From JACCTH01 sp035250485 (GTDB lineage Bacteria > Actinomycetota > Acidimicrobiia > Spongiisociales > ZC4RG35): 9,986 bases of DNA. Below are positions 1 to 5,488 of this stretch, in pieces. Position 1 is the stretch's first letter, and every line of letters starts with the position of its first letter. The position numbers and the translations under genes are program-made. A model generated the notes under the pieces. It did no database searches, was not told the DNA's origin, and worked only from the letters and a program-made list of their open reading frames with translations. The DNA lies in the NCBI GenBank assembly GCA_035250485.1, contig DATFFB010000216.1, positions 1 through 9,986 on the forward strand, written 5' to 3'.

Positions 1-1
1 C

Positions 2-286
2 CGCGTTGCCCTCGGCACCCAGTCGGTGTCGGTGTGGAAAGACGCTCGTGAGCTGGGCAGGGCTGCTGGTGAGGCTGCGATTCAGTTGGCGCAGGGGGCG
101 GCCATCGAAGACGTCGCCGGAGTCGTGCAGTTCGACTCTCCTGGCGGCAACTCGATGACCTCGATCCTCCTCACGCCCATCGCTATCACTCAGGACAACC
201 TCGACGTGGTGGTTGACGCCGAGTGGATCACTGTCGATGAGCTCTGCCAGGGCGTCAGCGCCGGAGCGGTGGCGGTCTGCCCCTAA
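2..286 (+). CDS. xylF: D-xylose ABC transporter substrate-binding protein XylF, C-terminal fragment
   Basis: This is the last 94 codons of a periplasmic-binding-protein-like sugar receptor. The frame is open from the first bases of the window, so the gene starts upstream. The visible part has the features of the XylF/ribose-binding type C-terminal lobe: a GTQSVSVWKDARELG stretch (hinge and sugar-facing segment), a helix rich in Ala and Gly, and a closing SILLTPIAITQDNLDVVVDA segment followed by the usual short WIT..ELC tail. The family delivers D-xylose to a membrane permease from outside the cytoplasmic membrane; in Gram-positive relatives it is normally a lipoprotein, but the N-terminus is not visible here. 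The assignment to xylose rather than another pentose rests on the downstream xylH and xylG genes and on the nearby xylA. A hairpin follows the stop, before xylH. Confidence 0.88.
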   Translation, partial: RVALGTQSVSVWKDARELGRAAGEAAIQLAQGAAIEDVAGVVQFDSPGGNSMTSILLTPIAITQDNLDVVVDAEWITVDELCQGVSAGAVAVCP

Positions 287-310
287 GCAGTAGAACCAAC
301 CTAGATGCTC

Positions 311-346
311 AAGCGCCGCGCTCACCCTCGGGTGGGCGCGGCGCTT
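311..346 (+). terminator. Intercistronic hairpin between xylF and xylH (attenuator or mRNA-stabilising stem-loop)
   Basis: Left arm 311-327 pairs with right arm 330-346 over 17 positions with one G-T wobble. The innermost pair would close only two bases, so the real loop is probably CTCG. The stem is very GC-rich and ends in AA/TT. Downstream is only a weak T-rich stretch (TCTTTA at 349-354), so this is not a classic strong intrinsic terminator. Such stems after binding-protein genes are known to reduce read-through into the permease gene or protect the upstream mRNA from 3' decay, giving more receptor than transporter. That role here is inferred. Confidence 0.7.
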
Positions 347-356
347 AGTCTTTAGC

Positions 357-365
357 GGGAGGTGA
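357..365 (+). promoter_or_regulatory. Strong ribosome binding site of xylH
   Basis: GGGAGGTGA lies 7 nt before the ATG at 373 and matches the 16S rRNA anti-Shine-Dalgarno almost fully. It fixes the xylH start and lies only 10 nt after the hairpin, so translation of xylH can restart independently after xylF. Confidence 0.75.
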
Positions 366-372
366 TTCTTCG

Positions 373-1680
373 ATGACTGACGTTGTCGTCAGTTCTCCTG
401 AACAAACAACGACGCCGCCGAAGCGCTCCATCGGCTCCGTTTTGGGCGCACTCGAGATCGACACCCGCCTGCTGGGGATGATTGCGGCCCTGATCGTCAT
501 CTGGATCGGATTCCACATCCTTTCCGGGGGAACGTTCCTCAGCGCCCGCAACTTGTGGAACCTGTCGGTCCAGACCGCCGCCGTCGCCATCATGGCCACG
601 GGGATGGTGCTGATCATCGTCTCCCGCAACATCGACCTATCGGTGGGTTCGGTGCTCGCCACCCTGGGGATGGCCATGGGCCTCCTTCAGGCCGAGATCC
701 TCCCCGGCATGATCGGTTTTGACCATTGGGCCACGTGGATGATCACCCTCGTGGCGGGCTTGATTCTCGGTGCCCTGATCGGAGGCTTCCAGGGCTTCAT
801 CATCTCCTATGTGGGAGTGCCCTCCTTCATCGTCACCCTGGGTGGCCTCCTGGTATGGCGGGGGGTGGCATGGGCCCTGGCGAGCGGTCGAACGATTGCG
901 CCGATGGACTCGAATTTTCAGCTTCTCGGCGGCGGGTCGCGGGGAAGAATCGGTGGACCGGCGAGCTGGGCAGTGGGGGTCATTGCCTGCTTGGGAATCA
1001 TCTTCTTCCTGTTGAACGGCCGACGGCAAAGACGCAAGTTTGGTTTTCGTCTTCGTCCTGTGTGGGCCGAGGTAACCCTGGCCGTGGTCGGCTCGCTATT
1101 CGTTTTGGGCGCGGTCGCAGTGATCAACAGTTATCCGATGCCAGAGGCCCTTGCCGAGCAATACGCGGCGGAAAGGGGGATCGCGGTTCCTCCCGGTGGC
1201 ATCGCTCTCGGCATCGCCAACCCGGTTCTAATCGCGATCGGGGTGGCGTTGGTAATGACGGTCATCGCCACGCAACGGAGATTCGGTCGTTACGTATTCG
1301 CCATTGGCGGCAACCCGGAGGCGGCCGAGCTGGGCGGGATCAAGACCCGGTGGACGGTCCTCAAGACTTACGTCCTCATGGGTGTGCTGGTGGCAATCGG
1401 GGCCGCCGTGCAAACCGCGCGTTTGAACGCTGCCACCAGTGGCCTGGGGACGCTCACCGAGCTCTACGTCATTGCCGCCGCCGTTATTGGGGGAACCTCG
1501 CTGGCGGGCGGGATCGGGACCATCTCCGGAGCCGTTCTCGGGGCATTGGTGATGCAATCCCTGCAGTCGGGCATGGTGCTGATGGGTGTCGACGCTCCGC
1601 TCCAGGACATCGTGGTTGGCGTGGTCCTGGTGATCGCGGTCGGGATCGACACGTTCTATCGGCGGAGGGTGACCCGATGA
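373..1680 (+). CDS. xylH: D-xylose ABC transporter permease XylH
   Basis: This integral membrane permease of the BPD_transp_2 (ribose/xylose) family forms the xylose channel with XylG and receives sugar from XylF. It has 435 residues, against about 393 for E. coli XylH as I remember it. Hydrophobic segments run from about residue 32 to 427, enough for roughly ten membrane spans. Recognisable family motifs are SRNIDLSVGS (84-93), VPSFIVTLGGLLVWRG (149-164), FGRYVFAIGGNPEAAELGGI (304-323) and IGGTSLAGGIGT (372-383). A basic cytoplasmic-looking stretch, residues 217-228, precedes a hydrophobic segment and a hydrophilic loop at about 253-276; this loop looks longer than in E. coli and accounts for part of the extra length. 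A short polar N-terminal tail accounts for more. The start is fixed by a strong ribosome binding site. The stop overlaps the xylG start (ATGA at 1677-1680), indicating translational coupling. Confidence 0.94.
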   Translation: MTDVVVSSPEQTTTPPKRSIGSVLGALEIDTRLLGMIAALIVIWIGFHILSGGTFLSARNLWNLSVQTAAVAIMATGMVLIIVSRNIDLSVGSVLATLGMAMGLLQAEILPGMIGFDHWATWMITLVAGLILGALIGGFQGFIISYVGVPSFIVTLGGLLVWRGVAWALASGRTIAPMDSNFQLLGGGSRGRIGGPASWAVGVIACLGIIFFLLNGRRQRRKFGFRLRPVWAEVTLAVVGSLFVLGAVAVINSYPMPEALAEQYAAERGIAVPPGGIALGIANPVLIAIGVALVMTVIATQRRFGRYVFAIGGNPEAAELGGIKTRWTVLKTYVLMGVLVAIGAAVQTARLNAATSGLGTLTELYVIAAAVIGGTSLAGGIGTISGAVLGALVMQSLQSGMVLMGVDAPLQDIVVGVVLVIAVGIDTFYRRRVTR

Positions 1681-2459
1681 CCGAGCGGACTCCTCTCGTG
1701 GAGTTGAGAGACATCCGAGTTGCCTTTGGTGGGGTCCATGCCGTCGATGGGGTGACGGTCGATCTCTTCCCCGGTGAAGTAGTGGCGCTGGTGGGCGGCA
1801 ACGGTGCCGGCAAGTCGACGCTGATAAAAACTCTCTCGGGTGCCCACCAGGCCGACTCGGGAGAAATATTCGTCGATGGCAACCCGGTCACCATCACCTC
1901 TCCAATCGATGCCAAGCGCCTGGGTATCGAAACGATCTACCAGACGCTTGCCCTGGCGGACAACATCGACGCTCCGGGCAATGTCTTCCTGGGGCGGGAA
2001 CTGAGAACACGCTTTGGGTCACTGGACGACTCGGCCATGGAGGCCGCCACCCGAAAGGTGATGGCTCGACTGAATCCCAAGTTTCGAAACTTCAAGGCGG
2101 CGGTGAGATCGCTCTCGGGCGGTCAACGGCAGTCGGTGGCCATCGGACGGGCAGTCCATTTCAACGCCCGCATCCTGATCATGGACGAGCCCACCGCGGC
2201 ACTGGGTCCAGCGGAAACCGCTCAGGTGGGCGGTTTGATCCGCCAACTCAAGGAAGAAGGCCTGGGGATCTTCTTGATCAGCCATGACATCCATGACGTT
2301 TTTGATCTCTCGGATCGGATCAGCGTCATGCTGACCGGAAAGCTTGTGGGAACGGTGAACAAGGAAGAGGTCACCAAAGACGATGTTCTCGGGATGATCA
2401 TCATGGGCAAGCTCCCCGGCCAGATCAGCAAGTCAGAGCTAGAGGAGCTCCACACCTAG
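1677..2459 (+). CDS. xylG: Sugar ABC transporter ATP-binding protein, single-domain XylG type
   Basis: This cytoplasmic ATPase powers XylH. The 260-residue protein contains one complete ABC domain: Walker A GGNGAGKST (40-48), Q-loop Gln89, signature LSGGQ (146-150), Walker B ILIMDEP (166-172) with catalytic Glu171, and switch His203. E. coli XylG is about 513 residues with two ABC domains, so this protein must act as a homodimer, as in the FrcA-type sugar ATPases known from rhizobia and actinobacteria. The chosen ATG at 1677 overlaps the xylH stop and has GGAGGGTGA at 1664-1672 just upstream. The same frame stays open back through xylH, but that upstream part reads as low-complexity Arg/Gly-rich shadow. 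Gene order is F-H-G, unlike enterobacterial F-G-H. Its substrate is inferred from its neighbours, since ATPases alone do not reveal the sugar. Confidence 0.93.
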   Translation: MTERTPLVELRDIRVAFGGVHAVDGVTVDLFPGEVVALVGGNGAGKSTLIKTLSGAHQADSGEIFVDGNPVTITSPIDAKRLGIETIYQTLALADNIDAPGNVFLGRELRTRFGSLDDSAMEAATRKVMARLNPKFRNFKAAVRSLSGGQRQSVAIGRAVHFNARILIMDEPTAALGPAETAQVGGLIRQLKEEGLGIFLISHDIHDVFDLSDRISVMLTGKLVGTVNKEEVTKDDVLGMIIMGKLPGQISKSELEELHT

Positions 2460-2468
2460 ATACCTTCG

Positions 2469-3260
2469 TTAGACGGGAACGATCTCCCAGAGCTCATGGT
2501 GATCGACGTAACCCCCCGGCTCGAGGAATGTGAGCGGCCCCAGGGTTTCCAACTCGACAAACGCGTCTTTGACGTATACCTGGCAGGTGGCTCCGCGGTC
2601 GGGAATGGCCCCATCCGGTGATCGACTGGCTCGCTTGCGGAAGAGCCATCCCTCCATCTGGTACTGGAGCCAGCCAGCGCGGGGGCCGGAACCGAGTTTC
2701 AACTCCAACCCCGCCTCCCCCCGAATCTCGACGCTGTCGCCACCAAAGTTGATCCGGGAGTCATCGGGTCGGCTGTAAGGCCACAACACCAGGCTGCGAT
2801 CCGCCTGCAAGCCCGATCCGAACCTCTCCAAAGGCAGGGTCGCGATTCCCCCGAGGGGGAGCTGGGTTATGGCCCAGGGGGCGACCTCAATTGACTTGTG
2901 CCCTGCATTCGTCAACCGATGGTCGACGGCCAACCTCTTTTCGTCGACCGTAAGGGTGATCGATTTCTCAAGGCCAGCACCGTCGGCCGGCGCCGAGATC
3001 CGCACCGACTCCCCGGTTGCAACGACCTCGCATGCGTGGTCGTCGGGGGCATAAGTTACCTCGGGAATCTCCGGACCCGCCCAGAGGCGATGACCACCTC
3101 GCAGCCGATAGACCTGGGGGCCAGGTTGTCTCAGCGCCACCTCAGGGTCGAGGCGAACGAAGAAATCGGGCGAATCATTCCGGCGCAAGCTGATGATTCG
3201 GGGACCGAACTCAGCAGCAGCCGCCAATCGGTACGGCCCCAGGGTCAGCGACTCGACCAA
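2469..3260 (-). CDS. Aldose-epimerase-like (DUF4380-type, galactose-mutarotase fold) protein, candidate xylose mutarotase
   Basis: A 263-residue soluble protein with no signal peptide. Its layout resembles DUF4380 and aldose-1-epimerase-like proteins: an early AEFGPRIISL strand (16-25), YRLRGGHRLWAGPE (51-64), a central EVAPWAITQ (125-133), WPYSRPDDSRINFG (160-173), and a C-terminal VELETLGPL...EPG...HHELW block (235-258). Family assignment is from memory of these motifs. Members adopt the galactose-mutarotase beta-sandwich, but most are uncharacterised. The TTG at 3260 is the only in-frame start before an upstream stop (TGA at 3324-3326). It lies inside the xylA 3' end with a 16-nt overlap, so translation is probably coupled to xylA; no good ribosome binding site is visible. 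Being in the xylA unit suggests a role in interconverting xylose or xylulose anomers, but this is inference. Its stop faces the xylG stop across 9 nt. Confidence 0.8.
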   Translation of the reverse strand: MVESLTLGPYRLAAAAEFGPRIISLRRNDSPDFFVRLDPEVALRQPGPQVYRLRGGHRLWAGPEIPEVTYAPDDHACEVVATGESVRISAPADGAGLEKSITLTVDEKRLAVDHRLTNAGHKSIEVAPWAITQLPLGGIATLPLERFGSGLQADRSLVLWPYSRPDDSRINFGGDSVEIRGEAGLELKLGSGPRAGWLQYQMEGWLFRKRASRSPDGAIPDRGATCQVYVKDAFVELETLGPLTFLEPGGYVDHHELWEIVPV

Positions 3261-4564
3261 ATGACCCGGTTGACGCGGTTCTCCATTAGCTCCTGACGGC
3301 CCGAGACCGGGCTCGGATTGATCTCACCGGCCATGACCCGCGCCTCGAGCGAGTCGAGGGTCTCCGCACCCGAGAGGATGCCGGCACCGACCCCGTTCTC
3401 CCAGCCGGCATAACGCCGGTTCAGGGGAGCGGCGATGGTCTCTCGCTCGACAAGCTCGGCTGCCACCAGCAAAGCACGCGCCAGCGTGTCGATTCCACCG
3501 ACATGGCCGTGAAAGAGATCACTGCGGTCCAGCGATTGCCTGCGCAACTTGGTGTCGAAGTTGAACCCGCCGGTGGTGAACCCGCCCCCGCGGAGTATCT
3601 CGTAGAGGACCAGGCAGAGCTCGTCGACGGAATTAGGGAACTGATCGGTGTCCCATCCGTTCTGATAATCGCCCCGGTTGGCGTCGATCGAGCCGAAGAT
3701 GCCGTTAGACACCGAATAGGCCACTTCGTGGTGGAAGCTGTGGCCCGCCAGCGTGGCGTGATTGGCTTCAATGTTGACCCGGTACTCGTCGACCAGATCG
3801 AACCGCTCGAGGAATCCGAGGACGGACTGGCAGTCGTAGTCGTACTGATGCTTGGTCGGTTCGGCGGGCTTGGGCTCAATGAGGAGCGTGCCCTCGAAGC
3901 CGATCTTTTGCTTGTGCTCGGCCACCAGATGGAGGAAACGGGCCAGCTGCTGTGCCTCGCGTCGAAGGTCGGTGTTGAGCAGGGTCTCGTAACCCTCCCG
4001 GCCCCCCCAGAGGACATAGTTGGCGCCGTCGAGGCGATGGGTGGCCTCGAGGGCATGCTTCACCTGCGCGGCGGCGTAGGCGAAGACGTCGGGGTCGGGA
4101 TTGGTGGCGGCGCCGGCGGCGTAGCGGGGATGCGAGAAGAGGTTGGCGGTGCCCCACAGAACCCTTTTGCCGGTCTCTGCCATTTTCTTCTCGGCATAGG
4201 TGACCATGTCATCCAGGTTCCGAGCCGAATCCGAAAAGGTTGCTCCCGCCGGGGCGATGTCGACGTCGTGGAAGCAGAAGAAGGGCGCGCCGAGCTTGCT
4301 GAAGAACTCGAAGGCGGCGTCCATTTTCTGGCGGGCGGCGGCCATCGGATCTGTTGCCGTCGGCTCGAGCCAGGGTCGGTCGAAGGTCCCCATGCCGAAG
4401 ACGTCGCTTCCGGGCCAGTTGAACGAATGCCAGTAGCAGACGGCGATCCGCAGTTGATCCTCCATTCGCTTGCCGAGCACCAAGCGATCCGGTTCATAGA
4501 CCCGATAGGAGAGGTCGCCATCCTCGCCAAACCCGACGGCATCGACGTCAAAGAACTCAGGCAT
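3245..4564 (-). CDS. xylA: Xylose isomerase (class II, EC 5.3.1.5)
   Basis: This cytoplasmic TIM-barrel enzyme converts D-xylose to D-xylulose, the first intracellular step of the isomerase pathway. The protein has 439 residues, almost exactly the E. coli XylA length of 440, and aligns with it throughout. Residues corresponding to the active site are all present, with an offset of two from E. coli: His99 and Asp102 in FCFHDVD, Glu230 and Lys232 in LLIEPKP, Glu266 and His269 in NIEANHATLAGHSFHHE, and Asp294, Asp305, Asp307 and Asp337 as metal ligands. The signature VLWGGREGYETLLNTD (184-199) and the C-terminal SGRQELMENRVN are also typical. The ATG at 4564 gives the expected N-terminus. The gene starts 8 nt inside the upstream hypothetical gene and its 3' end overlaps the mutarotase-like gene by 16 nt, so the three probably form one operon. 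No xylB kinase is present in the window. Confidence 0.97.
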   Translation of the reverse strand: MPEFFDVDAVGFGEDGDLSYRVYEPDRLVLGKRMEDQLRIAVCYWHSFNWPGSDVFGMGTFDRPWLEPTATDPMAAARQKMDAAFEFFSKLGAPFFCFHDVDIAPAGATFSDSARNLDDMVTYAEKKMAETGKRVLWGTANLFSHPRYAAGAATNPDPDVFAYAAAQVKHALEATHRLDGANYVLWGGREGYETLLNTDLRREAQQLARFLHLVAEHKQKIGFEGTLLIEPKPAEPTKHQYDYDCQSVLGFLERFDLVDEYRVNIEANHATLAGHSFHHEVAYSVSNGIFGSIDANRGDYQNGWDTDQFPNSVDELCLVLYEILRGGGFTTGGFNFDTKLRRQSLDRSDLFHGHVGGIDTLARALLVAAELVERETIAAPLNRRYAGWENGVGAGILSGAETLDSLEARVMAGEINPSPVSGRQELMENRVNRVIWSSR

Positions 4565-4964
4565 CCTTGGTGCCCTTCACGGCGTCGATTAACGCGTCAG
4601 GTTCGGAGACTGTGACCGTGAGCCCGGCGTGGCTGGATCTGGGCGGCACAACCTGAGGGATTGGCTCTCTGAACAGAATGCACGCACCCACTCGATTCGT
4701 GGTGCCAAATGTGATCCCGGTGTCGGCGCCCGATCCGCGGAGCCCGATGGACTTCCACCAGCGATAAGGCCCGGTGTTCGTGACATCGGCGATATTGGTC
4801 AGTGGGGTGTCAACCCGAAAGCGTCCGAAGGTGGCGCCGAGACGGCCGTCGTCGGTGAGAGTGACGCCATCGACTTCGGGATCGACTCCGAACATACGCC
4901 AGACGATCCGGAACCTCCGGTCGAAGTCGTAGGGAAAGAACCGGCTCATCATCGGCATCATCAT
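4557..4964 (-). CDS. Conserved hypothetical protein, possibly actinobacterial
   Basis: A soluble-looking protein of about 136 residues with no signal peptide or membrane span. I do not know its function. The sequence contains FFPYDFDRRFRIVWRMFGV, DGVTLTDDGRLGATFGRFRV, NIADVTNTGPYRWWKSIGLR and a terminal LTVTVSEPDALIDAV. From memory this pattern occurs in small uncharacterised actinobacterial proteins. The alternating short strands would fit a small beta-rich domain, but I cannot confirm a fold. The start is uncertain. An open frame reaches a TTG at 5000, but ATG codons cluster at 4956-4964 (three in a row) and 4947-4952 (two in a row). The start at 4949 would give a conserved-looking MSRFFPYDFD terminus. 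None has a clear Shine-Dalgarno. Its last 8 nt overlap the xylA start, which makes it the first gene of the xylA transcription unit, though nothing in its sequence suggests a sugar-related role. Confidence 0.72.
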   Translation of the reverse strand: MMMPMMSRFFPYDFDRRFRIVWRMFGVDPEVDGVTLTDDGRLGATFGRFRVDTPLTNIADVTNTGPYRWWKSIGLRGSGADTGITFGTTNRVGACILFREPIPQVVPPRSSHAGLTVTVSEPDALIDAVKGTKDA

Positions 4965-4996
4965 CGTTCGAGACCCGGCTGTCGAACGGACAGCCG
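4965..4996. repeat. Two overlapping inverted repeats upstream of the xylA operon
   Basis: One repeat pairs CGTTCGA (4965-4971) with TCGAACG (4982-4988). The other pairs CGGCTGTC (4976-4983) with GACAGCCG (4989-4996) around a 5-nt loop. They share bases, so on RNA only one could form at a time. They lie directly before the likely ATG at 4964 of the - strand gene and about 65 nt before the divergent YHS gene. The placement fits an operator or a 5' leader structure. No regulator is encoded in the window, so function is unproven. Confidence 0.4.
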
Positions 4997-5047
4997 CCAA
5001 AGCTGGTGGCTTGCCATACTGGCCGGGATTGTTGAATAGATACGAGC

Positions 5048-5053
5048 GGAGGA
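5048..5053 (+). promoter_or_regulatory. Ribosome binding site of the YHS-domain gene
   Basis: GGAGGA lies 6 nt upstream of the ATG at 5060. It decides in favour of this very short gene being real and sets its start. Confidence 0.65.
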
Positions 5054-5059
5054 AAGCGG

Positions 5060-5209
5060 ATGAAGGAAGCGATCGATCCGGTTTGCGAAATGACAGTTGA
5101 TGTCGAGACGGCCCGTTTCAAGACGGAATACAACGGCGTGACCTACTTTTTCTGTGCGGCGGGATGCCTTCGTACGTTCCAGGAGAACCCGGCTGAATTC
5201 ATCGCCTGA
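5060..5209 (+). CDS. YHS-domain (TRASH-like) small metal-binding protein
   Basis: A 49-residue protein consisting of little more than one YHS domain. It begins with the IDPVCEMTV segment (5-13), which corresponds to the family's DPVCGM motif, continues with YNGVTYFFCAAGC (24-36) and ends with LRTFQENPAEFIA. The conserved Cys9, Cys32 and Cys36 are the expected soft-metal ligands. YHS domains occur on copper and heavy-metal transporters and as free-standing small proteins thought to bind or hand over metal. Here the usual Gly after the first Cys is Glu (DPVCEM). The protein has no signal peptide and is presumably cytoplasmic. The start is supported by a good ribosome binding site. No metal ATPase or metalloregulator lies nearby, so the partner is unknown. 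It is divergent from the xylA operon and followed after 75 nt by a small lipoprotein gene. Confidence 0.83.
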   Translation: MKEAIDPVCEMTVDVETARFKTEYNGVTYFFCAAGCLRTFQENPAEFIA

Positions 5210-5270
5210 TGCGACCCGTTTCGCGCCTAGGAACCGGGGGTACGAGAGACTTGGAGACTCATCGCCAATT

Positions 5271-5277
5271 GAGGAGG
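5271..5277 (+). promoter_or_regulatory. Ribosome binding site of the small lipoprotein gene
   Basis: GAGGAGG lies 7 nt before the GTG at 5285. It supports this start and the reality of a 44-codon gene. Confidence 0.6.
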
Positions 5278-5284
5278 CGAGCTC

Positions 5285-5419
5285 GTGAAGAAGGCAAAGC
5301 AATGGATAGCCGTTCTCGTAGTTGTTGTGGGGTTGGGCGCTTGCGGTGACAATCCGGGTCCCTCTGACGGAGATCCAGCCAATCAGGGCTCTGATTCAGA
5401 CGGGGGCCTCTACAACTAG
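5285..5419 (+). CDS. Very small putative lipoprotein
   Basis: A predicted 44-residue protein. The N-terminus is a textbook lipoprotein signal: basic MKKAKQ, a hydrophobic core WIAVLVVVVGLG (7-18), and a lipobox LGAC with the lipidated Cys at 20. The mature part would be only about 25 residues, rich in Gly, Asp, Ser and Pro, with five Asp and no Lys or Arg (PGPSDGDPANQGSDSDGG region), so it is probably disordered and acidic. The GTG start is set by a strong ribosome binding site. Function is not recognisable. The gene sits between the YHS gene (75 nt upstream) and the LLM oxidoreductase (about 60-70 nt downstream), all on the + strand. It could be a surface lipopeptide, a peptide precursor, or the remnant of a longer lipoprotein. 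Confidence 0.65.
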   Translation: MKKAKQWIAVLVVVVGLGACGDNPGPSDGDPANQGSDSDGGLYN

Positions 5420-5488
5420 GTTCCCGGCGGTACTAGCGAACGTCAGCCACAGTTTGTGTCAGTCGCCTATTGCGGGTAAGTGTCGGGG

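Noticed and set aside
26..286. GTG at 26 as the start of a small independent gene
   Set aside because: The frame is open further upstream to the window edge and encodes RVALGTQ, part of the binding-protein motif. It is a truncated xylF, not a small gene.
726..1676. Long open frame upstream of and continuous with xylG
   Set aside because: It overlaps xylH in another frame and reads as Arg/Gly/His-rich shadow. Real xylG similarity begins at the ATG at 1677, which has its own ribosome binding site.
3503..4615. 370-codon open frame on the + strand opposite xylA
   Set aside because: It lies fully antisense to a clear xylose isomerase gene. Its product is Val/Glu/Gly-rich low-complexity sequence with no recognisable domain, as expected from a GC-rich antisense shadow.
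5011..5046. Possible promoter (TTGCCA with an AT-rich GAATAGAT about 17 nt later) ahead of the YHS gene
   Set aside because: The -10 match is poor and would put the transcription start almost on the ribosome binding site.
4961..5302. 113-codon - strand open frame over the YHS gene
   Set aside because: The + strand reading gives a proper YHS domain with a ribosome binding site. The - strand product resembles nothing and has no ribosome binding site.
5420..5488. Gap between the small lipoprotein gene and the oxidoreductase, searched for a promoter, terminator or riboswitch
   Set aside because: No convincing -35/-10 pair, stem-loop or conserved RNA motif could be seen by eye.
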